Notes: a model not told the origin generated them from the sequence alone. A stretch of DNA of 29,617 nt from an uncultured Lachnospiraceae bacterium (GCA_934371475.1 CAKRNX010000010.1:1-29617); one strand, 5' to 3'. Shown: positions 1 through 8,374, counted from the stretch's first letter. A program made the numbers and translations.

Positions 1-2201
1 AACTTTCTCAGACGGTACTCATCTCTTGTGCCGTCTTCTGCCTTGATAATGATGCGGTTGGACTCGGAACGTTCTACCACACCAGCTCTCCTGGCAACAA
101 CACACACACCTGAGTCAACGGCTGCCTTTACTTCCATACCTGTACCGACAACAGGAGCTTCTGTAGTCAGCAGCGGCACGGCCTGACGCTGCATGTTGGA
201 TCCCATCAGCGCACGGTTCGCATCATCGTTCTGCAGGAACGGGATCAGGGCCGTAGCTACAGAGAACACCATCTTAGGAGACACATCCATATAATCAAAA
301 CGACTGCGTTCATATTCCTGCGTTTCATCTCTGTAACGACCGGATACATTGTTGTTGATGAAGTGACCTTCTTCGTCCAGCGGTGTATTAGCCTGCGCTA
401 CATGATAATTGTCCTCTTCGTCAGCGGTCATATAAACAACTTCTTCTGTAACCCTCGGGTTTTTCGGATCAGTCTTGTCAATCTTTCTGTAAGGTGCTTC
501 TACGAAACCATACTCATTGATCCGCGCATAGCAGGCCAGTGAGTTGATCAGACCGATGTTCGGTCCCTCAGGGGTCTCAATGGGGCACATTCTTCCGTAA
601 TGAGAATAATGTACGTCTCGAACCTCGAAACCGGCACGGTCTCTTGACAGACCGCCAGGGCCCAGGGCTGAAAGACGTCTCTTGTGAGTCAGCTCACCCA
701 GCGGGTTGTTCTGATCCATGAACTGTGACAGCTGGGAAGATCCGAAGAACTCCTTGACAGCAGCGGTCACCGGTTTGATATTGATCAGGGACTGCGGAGT
801 GATACCCTCCGGCTCCTGTGTGGTCATGCGCTCACGAACCACCCGCTCCAGTCTGGACAGACCGATACGATACTGGTTCTGCAGCAGCTCACCGACAGCA
901 CGGATACGACGGTTGCCCAGATGGTCGATATCGTCGTCATTGCCAATGCCGTACTCCAGATGCATATTATAGTTGATGGAAGCAAGAATATCTTCCTTCG
1001 TAATATGCTTCGGGATCAGATCATGGACAGATCTGCTAATTGCTTCTTTGAGCTCTTCCGGATCAGAATATTCTTCCAGTATTTTTTCCAGTGCCGGGTA
1101 GTATACTAATTCTGTAACTCCTACTGACTTGGGATCCACATCCACATAGTTGGTAATGTCAACCATCATGCTGGAAAGCACTTTGACATTGCGCTCCTCA
1201 GCCTGGATCCAAACATAGGGAACTGCTGCATTCTGGATCCGGTCTGCAAGCTCACGGTCTACAAGTGTACCGGCCTCGGCCAAGATCTCTCCGGTGGTAG
1301 GATCTACCACATCCTCAGCCAGCACCTGACCGTTAATCCTGTTTCTCAGCATCAGTTTTTTATTAAATTTATAACGTCCAACCTTTGCCAGATCATATCT
1401 TCTCGGGTCGAAGAACATGCTGGTAATCAGACTTTCTGCGCTTTCTACTGCCAGAGGCTCGCCGGGACGGATCTTCTTGTACAGCTCCAGAAGACCCTCC
1501 TGATAGGATTCAGATGTATCTTTTGTCAGAGTAGCCAGGATCTTGGGCTCCTCACCGAAAAGCTCGATGATCTCTGCATTGGTTCCGATGCCCAACGCAC
1601 GGATCAGCACGGTCACCGGTACCTTTCTCGTTCTATCTACACGCACATAAAAAACATCATTGGAGTCTGTTTCATATTCCAGCCAGGCACCCCGGTTGGG
1701 AATCACGGTACAGGAATACAGTTCCTTACCGATCTTATCGTGAGCAATACCATAATAAATTCCCGGAGAACGTACCAGCTGACTGACAATCACTCGTTCA
1801 GCTCCATTGATCACAAATGTTCCCGTAGCCGTCATCAGCGGCAGATCTCCCATGAAAATATCATGCTCGCTGATCTCATCATTTTCTTTATTATGAAGTC
1901 TTACTCTCACCTTCAGCGGTGCAGCAAAAGTGGCATCCCGCTCTGCGCATTCCTCGATGGAATACTTCACATCATCTTCACACAGGGTAAAGTCAACAAA
2001 CTCAAGACTCAGTTTGCCACTGTAATCCTCGATCGGGGAAATATCATCAAAGACTTCCTTGAGACCCTCATCCAGGAACCACTGGTAGGAATCCTTCTGA
2101 ACCTCAATAAGATTAGGCATCTCAAGAACTTCTTTCTGACGTGAATAACTCATGCGAAAGCTTTTACCATTAGCAATAGGACGAATCCTGTTTTTCTCCA
2201 T
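1..2201 (-). CDS. rpoB: DNA-directed RNA polymerase beta subunit, 5' part of the gene
   Basis: This is the N-terminal part (about 733 residues) of the beta subunit of RNA polymerase, which forms half of the catalytic cleft. The reading frame stays open to the left edge, so the C-terminus is outside the window. The start ATG at 2201 is preceded by AGAGGTG at good spacing and the protein opens MEKNRIRPIANG. The rifampicin pocket is read from about 745 down to 640 and holds SSQLSQFMDQNNPLGELTHK followed by RRLSALGPGG, so the residues most often changed in resistance (Asp, His and Ser of the classical numbering) are wild type. The gene follows rplL after an unusually long gap and has its own promoter. 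Identity is certain from the sequence. Confidence 0.98.
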   Translation of the reverse strand, partial: MEKNRIRPIANGKSFRMSYSRQKEVLEMPNLIEVQKDSYQWFLDEGLKEVFDDISPIEDYSGKLSLEFVDFTLCEDDVKYSIEECAERDATFAAPLKVRVRLHNKENDEISEHDIFMGDLPLMTATGTFVINGAERVIVSQLVRSPGIYYGIAHDKIGKELYSCTVIPNRGAWLEYETDSNDVFYVRVDRTRKVPVTVLIRALGIGTNAEIIELFGEEPKILATLTKDTSESYQEGLLELYKKIRPGEPLAVESAESLITSMFFDPRRYDLAKVGRYKFNKKLMLRNRINGQVLAEDVVDPTTGEILAEAGTLVDRELADRIQNAAVPYVWIQAEERNVKVLSSMMVDITNYVDVDPKSVGVTELVYYPALEKILEEYSDPEELKEAISRSVHDLIPKHITKEDILASINYNMHLEYGIGNDDDIDHLGNRRIRAVGELLQNQYRIGLSRLERVVRERMTTQEPEGITPQSLINIKPVTAAVKEFFGSSQLSQFMDQNNPLGELTHKRRLSALGPGGLSRDRAGFEVRDVHYSHYGRMCPIETPEGPNIGLINSLACYARINEYGFVEAPYRKIDKTDPKNPRVTEEVVYMTADEEDNYHVAQANTPLDEEGHFINNNVSGRYRDETQEYERSRFDYMDVSPKMVFSVATALIPFLQNDDANRALMGSNMQRQAVPLLTTEAPVVGTGMEVKAAVDSGVCVVARRAGVVERSESNRIIIKAEDGTRDEYRLRK

Positions 2202-2296
2202 TGATGTTTCACCTCTGTTCTTTCTACAGTCTTGTTCAACTAACTTTTGGGCATAATAATGCCTTTTATATATTCTTACATAATAGTGCAACTTAC

Positions 2297-2325
2297 ATTT
2301 TATCGCATCTATATTTTCATGTCAA
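2297..2325 (-). promoter_or_regulatory. Predicted sigma-A promoter for rpoB
   Basis: On the minus strand TTGACA (2325-2320) and TAAAAT (2302-2297) are 17 bases apart, close to the vegetative consensus. The site is about 95 bases upstream of the rpoB start. Since a strong terminator follows rplL, rpoB is probably transcribed largely from here rather than by read-through from the ribosomal protein genes. Confidence 0.7.
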
Positions 2326-2479
2326 GTATTTTATTTTTTATTTTCATTTGATGAATAATTGCCGATTCCTGTTTTAAAGCAAGTGACGACTGTGCAACAT
2401 GGGCATCTTTTCTTTTATGAATCTTTACTTTCTCTGAGAGTACTCACATGACAGCTTATAGAAACCGAGTGTAGATGCT

Positions 2480-2554
2480 GAGGTGCGCGGGAGAACTCTG
2501 TCACGCAGACACAGGACATGTACCTCGCAGCAAGAATACCGGGACATTTTTGAA
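2480..2554 (+). repeat. Dispersed intergenic repeat, family A, copy 1
   Basis: A stretch of about 75 bases beginning GAGGTGCGCGGGAGAA and ending with an ACCTCGCAGCAAGAAT block and TTTTTGAA. The GAGGTGCGC start can pair with the GTACCTC in the middle. A close relative lies at 13592-13665 on the other strand and a fragment at 26889-26906. It sits in the rplL-rpoB gap, which has no credible gene. The family is not one I can name. Confidence 0.7.
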
Positions 2555-2616
2555 TAGATCTTTTATAAATGGAATGCAAAGCAGGAGCTATAAAAATAGA
2601 AGCTATAACTATAATC

Positions 2617-2676
2617 GAACAAAAGTGTGCTTCGCACACCCCGCGGGCCACTGCTTTGACAGCACAGCTTTTGTTC
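2617..2676. repeat. Structured repeat, family B, copy 1 (cloverleaf-like)
   Basis: An outer stem GAACAAAAG/CTTTTGTTC encloses three short inverted repeats: GTGTGC-TTC-GCACAC, the palindrome CCCGCGGG, and TGCT-TTGAC-AGCA. A second copy of the core is at 2764-2811, about 48 bases long with only a few differences. The element is non-coding; open frames across it simply read through the repeat. Confidence 0.65.
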
Positions 2677-2729
2677 CGCGCGCGAGCATATTTCTTCTCT
2701 GCGAGCTGCGCATTCTGCCGGAGGCTTTT

Positions 2730-2760
2730 TCTTTCACAGGACGCAATTTCCTGTGAAAGG
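2730..2760. repeat. Perfect inverted repeat
   Basis: CTTTCACAGGA and TCCTGTGAAAG form an 11-base-pair stem around a 7-base loop, between the two family B copies. No long T-run follows directly on either strand, so I do not call it a terminator. Confidence 0.6.
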
Positions 2761-2763
2761 AGC

Positions 2764-2811
2764 AAAAGTGTGCTTCGCACACCCCGCGGGCCGCAACTTT
2801 GACAGCACATC
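2764..2811. repeat. Structured repeat, family B, copy 2
   Basis: A direct repeat of the 2621-2668 core: AAAAGTGTGCTTCGCACACC, then the CCCGCGGG palindrome, then CTTTGACAGCACA. The outer stem is shorter here (AAAAG/CTTTT). It lies immediately beyond the terminator hairpins of the ribosomal protein operon. Confidence 0.65.
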
Positions 2812-2860
2812 TTTTTATGAAACAGAAAACCCCGGCAGGCTTTTCTGTTTCATAAAAAGA
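2809..2860. repeat. Long perfect hairpin downstream of the rplL terminator
   Basis: Two perfectly complementary 20-base arms (TCTTTTTATGAAACAGAAAA and its complement) flank an 11-base loop with CCCCGGCAGGC. Its T-rich arm also serves as the U-tract of the adjoining terminator. It may be a second terminator or a mobile-repeat remnant. Confidence 0.7.
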
Positions 2861-2893
2861 CGAAGGCACAGGGTACAGTTCCCTGTGCCTTCG
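2851..2893 (-). terminator. Rho-independent terminator after rplL
   Basis: The minus strand shows a 13-base-pair stem (CGAAGGCACAGGG with CCCTGTGCCTTCG, loop AACTGTA) followed directly by TCTTTTT. It is 32 bases beyond the rplL stop and would end the rpmG-to-rplL transcript before rpoB. Confidence 0.9.
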
Positions 2894-2924
2894 CACTGAT
2901 ATCGCAAGCCTCGATTGTTCTGAA

Positions 2925-3302
2925 TTATTTCAGAGTAACCTTTGCTCCCTCAGCTTCCAGTTTTGTCTTCAGCTCTTCAGCGTCAGCCTTGGATGCGCCC
3001 TCTTTGATTACCTTCGGAGCACCGTCAACTACTTCTTTAGCTTCTTTCAGACCCAGACCAGTTGCTTCACGAACAACTTTGATAACCTTAACTTTGTTAG
3101 GGCCAACTTCTGTCAGCTCTACATCAAACTCATCTTTCTCTTCTGCTGCTTCTGCTGCGCCAGCACCTGCTGCTGCTACAACAACGCCTGCTGCTGCAGA
3201 TACGCCAAACTCTTCCTCACAAGCTTTTACCAGCTCGTTCAGCTCTAATACAGATAACTCTTTAATAGCATCGATAAACTCAGCGGTTGTTAATTTTGCC
3301 AT
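2925..3302 (-). CDS. rplL: Large ribosomal subunit protein bL12 (L7/L12)
   Basis: bL12 forms the flexible stalk of the 50S subunit and recruits translation GTPases. The 125-residue product has the standard layout: an N-terminal dimerisation helix region (residues 1-30), an alanine/glycine-rich hinge (about 35-55) and the C-terminal globular domain with KVKVIKVVREATGLGLKEAK. AGGAGG precedes the ATG. It follows rplJ by 54 bases and ends at a strong terminator. Length and motifs are normal. Confidence 0.98.
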   Translation of the reverse strand: MAKLTTAEFIDAIKELSVLELNELVKACEEEFGVSAAAGVVVAAAGAGAAEAAEEKDEFDVELTEVGPNKVKVIKVVREATGLGLKEAKEVVDGAPKVIKEGASKADAEELKTKLEAEGAKVTLK

Positions 3303-3356
3303 TTTATTTTCCTCCTGATTTTCAAAATTTAGGTTTGTTAGAATTAGACAAAGCGA

Positions 3357-3851
3357 TTAAGCTTCTGCGCCCTTGGACTCTGCGATCTGATTAAGAACAC
3401 GAGCCAGGTTGGTGATCGGTGACTGGATGCTTCCAAGCAGTTTGCCAAGAAGTTCTTCTCTTGACGGAACAGCTGCCAGCGCATTCACGCCCTTCTCATC
3501 GTAGTAGTTACCTTCTACCACACCGGCAATCATTTTCAGTGCCGGAACTGTCTTTGCATACTTAGCCACGATTCTGGCCGGAGCTGTTGCATCGTCTTTG
3601 GAAATAGCGATCGCATTCGGTCCTTCCAGATGTTCGCATAACGGTTCGAATTCTGTTCCCTTGAATGCAAAGTTCATCATTGTGTTTTTGTATACTTTGT
3701 AGGTCACGCCAGCTTCTCTCAGCTCTTTACGAAGAGCAGTGTCAGCTTCAACGTTGATACCACAGTAAGTAACCAGCACAACAGACTGAGCATCTTTGAT
3801 GTTTGCAGAAATCTCTTCCACTACAGGTTTCTTCAGTTCAACTTTTGCCAT
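3357..3851 (-). CDS. rplJ: Large ribosomal subunit protein uL10
   Basis: uL10 anchors the bL12 dimers to 23S rRNA. The 164-residue product starts MAKVELKKPVVEEISANIKD, contains the RNA-binding N-terminal domain with a TYCGINVEADTALRKELREA block, and ends in the helical bL12-binding tail. AAGGAGGTGC precedes the start. The gene is downstream of a typical L10 leader with an attenuator, so it is probably autoregulated by the uL10-bL12 complex, as is known for the family. Confidence 0.97.
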   Translation of the reverse strand: MAKVELKKPVVEEISANIKDAQSVVLVTYCGINVEADTALRKELREAGVTYKVYKNTMMNFAFKGTEFEPLCEHLEGPNAIAISKDDATAPARIVAKYAKTVPALKMIAGVVEGNYYDEKGVNALAAVPSREELLGKLLGSIQSPITNLARVLNQIAESKGAEA

Positions 3852-3939
3852 GAATGGTGCACCTCCTTATAGATTTTGTGTACCGCCGCACGTATTATCC
3901 TGAAGCTGCGCCGCATTAACCGGCGGACTATTGCAGTTT

Positions 3940-4075
3940 CAAAATAAAAACCCTCTCTGCATGGACAGAGAGGGTTCAAATTCCTGTGTTAGAATTCATA
4001 CTCCTCGGCAGGCGTTTTCACCTTATGCCTTGCGGCACCTGCTGTCTTCGGCAGTCATCTTTTTAAGGATAACAC
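3940..4075 (-). promoter_or_regulatory. Ribosomal protein L10 leader with attenuator
   Basis: The minus strand between rplA and rplJ carries the conserved features of the Firmicute L10 leader, including GAAGACAGCAGGTGCCGCAA and CCTGCCGAGGAG. It ends in a 12-base-pair hairpin AACCCTCTCTG/CAGAGAGGGTT (3949-3976) followed by TTTTATTTTG, an intrinsic terminator. In the known mechanism, excess uL10-bL12 binds the leader and favours termination. Confidence 0.88.
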
Positions 4076-4101
4076 AACCGATCGAGTATGTCAACATATT
4101 T

Positions 4102-4794
4102 TTATACAAGTTTTACAGGATTCAGCTTAACGCCCGGGCCCATTGTCGGAGCGATAGTTACGCTTCTCAGGTACTGACCTTTCAGAGCTGCGGGTTTCGC
4201 TTTATTTATTGCTTCAATAAGCGTCTGGAAGTTGTCCGTTAACTGTTCTTCTGTGAAAGAAGCTTTTCCAATTGGCACATGGATAATGTTTGTTTTGTCC
4301 AGTCTGTATTCAATCTTACCAGCTTTGATATCGTTTACGGCTTTTGTTACATCCATCGTTACGGTACCAGCCTTCGGGTTCGGCATTAAGCCCTTCGGTC
4401 CAAGTACACGTCCCAGACGTCCAACAACGCCCATCATGTCCGGTGTAGCTACTACTACATCAAAGTCCAGCCATCCTTCATTCTGGATCTTCGGTACCAG
4501 TTCTTCTGCTCCAACGTACTCAGCGCCTGCTGCCTTTGCTTCCTCGGCTTTGGCATTCTTGGCGAATACAAGTACACGAACCTTTTTACCGGTTCCGTGC
4601 GGCAGAACTACAGCACCACGGATCTGCTGATCAGCATGACGTCCATCGCATCCGGTTCTGATATGAACTTCGATTGTCTCATCAAATTTTGCAACAGCTG
4701 ATTTTTTAACCAGGCTGATTGCCTCGTTTACCTCGTAGAGTGTTGCGCGGTCAATTGCCTTGGCAGCTTCTACGTATTTCTTTCCTCTTTTCAT
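4102..4794 (-). CDS. rplA: Large ribosomal subunit protein uL1
   Basis: uL1 forms the mobile L1 stalk that helps release E-site tRNA. The 230-residue product opens MKRGKKYVEAAKAID and contains the family hallmarks GRLGRVLGPKGLMPNPKAGT near residue 130 and a C-terminal SVTIAPTMGPGVKLN. ACCAGGAGG precedes the start. It is 55 bases downstream of rplK, in the usual order. The leader segment upstream resembles the one ahead of rplK (see findings). Confidence 0.98.
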   Translation of the reverse strand: MKRGKKYVEAAKAIDRATLYEVNEAISLVKKSAVAKFDETIEVHIRTGCDGRHADQQIRGAVVLPHGTGKKVRVLVFAKNAKAEEAKAAGAEYVGAEELVPKIQNEGWLDFDVVVATPDMMGVVGRLGRVLGPKGLMPNPKAGTVTMDVTKAVNDIKAGKIEYRLDKTNIIHVPIGKASFTEEQLTDNFQTLIEAINKAKPAALKGQYLRSVTIAPTMGPGVKLNPVKLV

Positions 4795-4849
4795 ATTAAA
4801 TAACCTCCTGGTGGTAGTCGCGGGATTAACCCTCCCACTGTTTGTTCAA

Positions 4850-5275
4850 TTAATCTTCAACAACAATTCCCATGCTTCTTGCAGTACCAGCGATCATGCT
4901 CATAGCTGCTTCTACGCTGCTTGCGTTCAGATCCGGCATCTTCATCTCAGCAATTTCACGCACTTTGTCTTTGGAGATGGTAGCTACCTTAGTCTTGTTG
5001 GGAACACCTGAACCTGATTTCAGGTTGCATGCTTTTTTCAGCAGAACTGCTGCAGGCGGAGTCTTTGTGATGAAGCTGAAGCTTCTGTCTGCATAAACAG
5101 TGATTACTACGGGGATGATCAGATCACCCTTATCTGCTGTTCTTGCATTGAACTCCTTTGTAAACTGAACAATATTTACGCCGTGCTGACCCAGTGCAGG
5201 ACCAACTGGAGGAGCCGGAGTAGCCTTGCCGGCCGGGATCTGTAATTTAATATATCCTGTTACTTTCTTTGCCAT
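4850..5275 (-). CDS. rplK: Large ribosomal subunit protein uL11
   Basis: uL11 lies at the GTPase-associated centre. The 141-residue product starts MAKKVTGYIKLQIPAGKATP and shows the proline-rich hinge PAPPVGPALGQHGVNI plus a C-terminal rRNA-binding domain ending GTARSMGIVVED. Residue pattern and length are normal for the family. The start has AGGAGGTCATTGAAATG. Gene order nusG-rplK-rplA is classical. Confidence 0.98.
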   Translation of the reverse strand: MAKKVTGYIKLQIPAGKATPAPPVGPALGQHGVNIVQFTKEFNARTADKGDLIIPVVITVYADRSFSFITKTPPAAVLLKKACNLKSGSGVPNKTKVATISKDKVREIAEMKMPDLNASSVEAAMSMIAGTARSMGIVVED

Positions 5276-5350
5276 TTCAATGACCTCCTATGTGGTATTG
5301 TCGGGGGTTTCCCTCCCACTTCTGCAGATAACTGCAGATTTGTCTGTGAC

Positions 5351-5866
5351 TTACAACTTTCTGATTTCTGTGAAACTTATTTCTACCGGTGTTTCACGAC
5401 CGAACAGCTCAACATTGATTGTGACGCTCTGCTTGCTCTGGTTAATGGACTGGATCACGCCGACTGTGTCTTTCCATACGCCGCCGATAACATTTACTGT
5501 ATCGCCTTCCTCGAAATCCACCTCAATATTGGCCGCCTGAATACCGAGATTGAACATCTCTGTCTCCGTCAGCGGAACCGGCTTGGATCCCGGACCAACA
5601 AATCCGGTCACTCCCCTGGTATTTCTTACGACGTACCAGGTATCATCGTTCATGATCATATTAAGAAGGACATAGCCCGGAAACATCTTTTTCTGAACTG
5701 TCTTTTTGACTCCGTTTTTCAGCTCCACCACATCCTGCAGGGGAACACGGACTTCCAGGATCTGATCTTCCAGATGTCTGTTCTCAATTGTTTTTTCAAT
5801 GTTGGCCTTTACCTTGTTCTCATAGCCTGAATAGGTATGAACCACATACCAGCACGCTTCTGCCAT
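5351..5866 (-). CDS. nusG: Transcription termination/antitermination factor NusG
   Basis: NusG binds RNA polymerase and modulates pausing, termination and coupling to the ribosome. The 171-residue protein has the N-terminal NGN domain (WYVVHTYSGYENKVKANIEK, then FPGYVLLNMIMNDDTWYVVRN) and a C-terminal KOW domain (FEEGDTVNVIGGVWKDTVG). The start ATG has AAAGGTG upstream. It lies between secE (23 bases) and rplK, in the standard order. Confidence 0.97.
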   Translation of the reverse strand: MAEACWYVVHTYSGYENKVKANIEKTIENRHLEDQILEVRVPLQDVVELKNGVKKTVQKKMFPGYVLLNMIMNDDTWYVVRNTRGVTGFVGPGSKPVPLTETEMFNLGIQAANIEVDFEEGDTVNVIGGVWKDTVGVIQSINQSKQSVTINVELFGRETPVEISFTEIRKL

Positions 5867-5889
5867 ACAATCACCTTTGTCCTTCTGAA

Positions 5890-6096
5890 CTAGAACTTAA
5901 TGTTTACCAGGAAATCCACACCGTGCTGAACAAGAAAATCCAGCAGGGCAATGATAATTCCGAGCGCAACAGAAACAGCAACCACTGCTACGGTCTGTTT
6001 CTGAACATCCTGTTTCGCCGGCCAGATGATTTTATGGAACTCTGCTTTCAGACCGTCAAACCAGCTCTTCTTGGGGGTAACTTCTGAACTTCCCAT
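5890..6096 (-). CDS. secE: Preprotein translocase subunit SecE
   Basis: SecE clamps the SecY channel. The 68-residue product has a short cytoplasmic amphipathic helix with the motif FHKIIWPAKQDVQKQT (residues 21-36) and one membrane segment (VAVVAVSVALGIIIALLDFL). This is the short single-span form typical of Firmicutes. AAGGAAGG precedes the ATG and the gene sits between rpmG and nusG. Confidence 0.95.
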   Translation of the reverse strand: MGSSEVTPKKSWFDGLKAEFHKIIWPAKQDVQKQTVAVVAVSVALGIIIALLDFLVQHGVDFLVNIKF

Positions 6097-6126
6097 ATCT
6101 GTACCTTCCTTTGCTCGAAACTGTGA

Positions 6127-6276
6127 CTATTTGGTTTCCTTGTGTACCGTGTGTCTCTTGCAGAAACGGCAGTACTTTTTGGTTTCCATTCTGTCCGGAT
6201 GAGTTTTCTTATCCTTCGTCATGTTGTAGTTACGCTGTTTACATTCCGTACACGCCAATGTAATTCTAGTACGCAC
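6127..6276 (-). CDS. rpmG: Large ribosomal subunit protein bL33
   Basis: A 49-residue protein, read from a GTG start at 6276 with GAGGTG eight bases upstream: it begins (V/M)RTRITLACTECKQRNY and ends KRHTVHKETK. Two CxxC pairs (CTEC and CRFC) form the zinc-ribbon of the zinc-binding bL33 type. It is 30 bases upstream of secE and is the first gene after the operon promoter, a normal arrangement in Firmicutes. Confidence 0.95.
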   Translation of the reverse strand: MRTRITLACTECKQRNYNMTKDKKTHPDRMETKKYCRFCKRHTVHKETK

Positions 6277-6383
6277 AACTTCCACCTCGCTCTCCTTGAT
6301 TTAGTTTACGATACGTCTGCGGCCCGCTTAAAAACCGCAAGTTTTCAGGCATAAAAAAAAAGCCTGCTTCCATACGCCCGAAC

Positions 6384-6413
6384 AGTATAACATGATCCAA
6401 CGCAGGAAGTCAA
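6384..6413 (-). promoter_or_regulatory. Predicted promoter of the rpmG-secE-nusG-rpl operon
   Basis: TTGACT (6413-6408) and TATACT (6389-6384) are separated by 18 bases on the minus strand, about 110 bases upstream of rpmG. The rest of the 6277-6557 gap contains a T9 tract and a TATGCCTG/CAGGC short inverted repeat near 6345-6366 but no gene. Confidence 0.75.
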
Positions 6414-6557
6414 GACTTTTTCATTTTTGCTGTCTATATTTTGTTGTATTTCCGATTTACGGTCACAGTGTCAAAAATTCCAGCCTTACCTGTACTTGTA
6501 CAGTGGCAGAGATTACTTCCACCACTGATACCCGGTTGTTTCCTGTTGCTCTGACAT

Positions 6558-8033
6558 TTATGCCGTCTTTTTCTCTGAGCGGAACGCCACGGCCAGGATC
6601 ACTGCCAGCAGCACTACTGCAAAGATCATCCAGGAAACGAGGATCACCGTACCCTGATTTACAAAGAAATCATAATATCCTTTCAGATAAACTACCAGAA
6701 TAATCAGCGGAAGGATCCATGTCATATAGAAGCGCAGCCAGCCGCCTTCCGGCATTTTCATTCCCGCACCGGTATTGGCCTCCTGAATAAAGTTTTTCCA
6801 GCCCCATCCGTTCTTTCTGACACAGAACAGCACGAATACCATGCTGCCCAGAGGAAGCAGATTGTAGGATACCAGAAAATCTTCCACATCCATCAGCGTA
6901 CTTCCGGAACCCAGCAGCTGAATCCCGCTCAGCACATTGTATCCCAGCACTGCCGGCATGGACAATACAATAATCAGCACCAGGTTCAGAGCCACTGTCT
7001 TTTTTCTGGTCCATCCCAGCATATCAATAAAGAATGAAATAATATTTTCAAACACTGCGATGATCGTAGAAAGCGCCGCAAACGACATGAATATAAAGAA
7101 AAATGTTCCCCAGATCTGTCCGTTCGGCATATGATTAAATACATTGGGCAGCGTGATGAACAGCAGGGACGGGCCTGCTCCCGGCTCTACATTGTAGGCA
7201 AAACAGGCGGGGATAATGATGAAGCCGGCCATCAGTGCCACAAATGTATCCAGCAGCACAATAGTCACTGCCTCACCCATCAGCCTGTGCTCGCGTTTCA
7301 TATAGCTTCCAAAAATCTCCATTGCGCCGATGCCTACGCTCAGGGTAAAGAACGCATGGGACATGGCTGCATATACCACCGTACCGATCCCGTAATCCGA
7401 AATCCGGCCAAAATCCGGTACCAGATAAAACTTCACGCCTTCCATGGCTCCCTCCAGGAAAAGGGAGTGAACCGCCAGCACCACCATCAGGACAATCAGA
7501 ATACTCATCATGATTTTTGTAATTTTTTCAATACCGTTCTGAAGACCCAGGGCGCAGACTGCAAATGCAAGGATTACCGTGGCAATCATCCACCCTGTCA
7601 TCGTAGGCGCAGATCCCAGCATATCACTGAACGCACTGCCCACCTGCTTGGAATCAAGCTCCGCCAGTCCGCCGGTCGCAGTCCGCCATGCATAAAACAG
7701 CATCCATCCGCCTACCATTGTATAGAACATCATCAGCAGATAGCTGCCCAGAATGCTGATCCATTTCAACCGGTGCCATTTGGTGCCCGCCGGCTCCAGC
7801 CTATCGAACGCTGTCGCCATACCCTTGCGGCTGCCGCGGCCCACCGCAAACTCACACACCAGGATCGGCAGTCCCAGAATAGCCAGGAATACCAGATAAA
7901 TGACAATAAATGTCGCTCCCCCATACTGTCCGCAGATGTAGGGGAATTTCCACACATTTCCGATCCCCACCGCACATCCGGCAGACACCAGAATGAATCC
8001 CAGGCGGGATCCAAACGTTTCTCTTTCTTTCAT
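6558..8033 (-). CDS. Sodium:neurotransmitter symporter (SNF) family amino-acid transporter
   Basis: A polytopic inner-membrane transporter expected to co-transport Na+ with an amino acid. The start is set at the ATG at 8033 (MKERETFGSR) because AAGGAG lies six bases upstream; an in-frame TTG 18 bases earlier is less likely. The 491-residue protein shows the first-helix hallmark AGCAVGIGNVWKFPYICGQYGG, with the WK pair seen in MhsT-like members, and the sixth-helix block HAFFTLSVGIGAMEIFGSY. About eleven to twelve membrane helices can be seen. It is a single gene with its own promoter. The substrate cannot be told from the sequence. Confidence 0.93.
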   Translation of the reverse strand: MKERETFGSRLGFILVSAGCAVGIGNVWKFPYICGQYGGATFIVIYLVFLAILGLPILVCEFAVGRGSRKGMATAFDRLEPAGTKWHRLKWISILGSYLLMMFYTMVGGWMLFYAWRTATGGLAELDSKQVGSAFSDMLGSAPTMTGWMIATVILAFAVCALGLQNGIEKITKIMMSILIVLMVVLAVHSLFLEGAMEGVKFYLVPDFGRISDYGIGTVVYAAMSHAFFTLSVGIGAMEIFGSYMKREHRLMGEAVTIVLLDTFVALMAGFIIIPACFAYNVEPGAGPSLLFITLPNVFNHMPNGQIWGTFFFIFMSFAALSTIIAVFENIISFFIDMLGWTRKKTVALNLVLIIVLSMPAVLGYNVLSGIQLLGSGSTLMDVEDFLVSYNLLPLGSMVFVLFCVRKNGWGWKNFIQEANTGAGMKMPEGGWLRFYMTWILPLIILVVYLKGYYDFFVNQGTVILVSWMIFAVVLLAVILAVAFRSEKKTA

Positions 8034-8072
8034 CTCTCGCTCCTTTTCCAATAATACTTATCCGGGATACAC

Positions 8073-8101
8073 CAGAACGTGTCTGACAAACCATTTCCGC
8101 A
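8073..8101 (+). repeat. Dispersed repeat, family C (AGAACGTGT type)
   Basis: AGAACGTGTCTGACAAACCA followed by TTTCCGCA closely matches the minus strand at 26951-26980 (AGAGCGTGTTTCGAAAACCA then TTTCCGCA). Shorter relatives are at 8360-8374, 8412-8420 and 13530-13542. It lies in the symporter's upstream region. Confidence 0.55.
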
Positions 8102-8223
8102 AACCGGAACTTGCAGCTTGTAAAAAGTCCCGTCAGCCCGGATCTCCCAAGAAATCTTACTGTTGTTTACCGATCTCTTCAGCAACAATGAAACAATAAA
8201 GAAATCTTCGGTTTATTGGAAAA

Positions 8224-8232
8224 ATTATATCA
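8224..8232 (-). promoter_or_regulatory. Extended -10 promoter candidate for the symporter
   Basis: The minus strand reads TGATATAAT, a perfect -10 box with the TGn extension; no good -35 box is visible. The leader to the start codon would be about 185 bases. The 8034-8393 gap otherwise holds family C repeats and A/T-rich sequence. Confidence 0.5.
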
Positions 8233-8359
8233 TATCTTTTCTCTGTTCGCACAGAAAAACTTAATTTCATTCAATTTTTTTCATTTTTTCTTATTATTTT
8301 TCATCATTTTGCAGACAATCTGCCACACGAGTGGAAACTATCCCTGCAAGCTGCGCACA

Positions 8360-8374
8360 TTAGAGCGTGTTTGA
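8360..8374 (+). repeat. Dispersed repeat, family C, short copy
   Basis: TTAGAGCGTGTTTGA, complementary to the CAAACACGCTCTAAT-like sequence across the ktrA stop codon at 26968-26982. A variant AAGCGCGTTTGAAAATTC is at 11818-11836. Confidence 0.45.

Noticed and set aside
2415..2896. Overlapping open frames in the rplL-rpoB gap
   Set aside because: They read through the direct repeats and hairpins, repeat the same CAVKxxARGVCEAHF peptide, and have no ribosome site.
7131..8054. A plus-strand frame of 307 codons
   Set aside because: It is antisense to the symporter and rich in H, Q and C; the symporter frame has clear family motifs.
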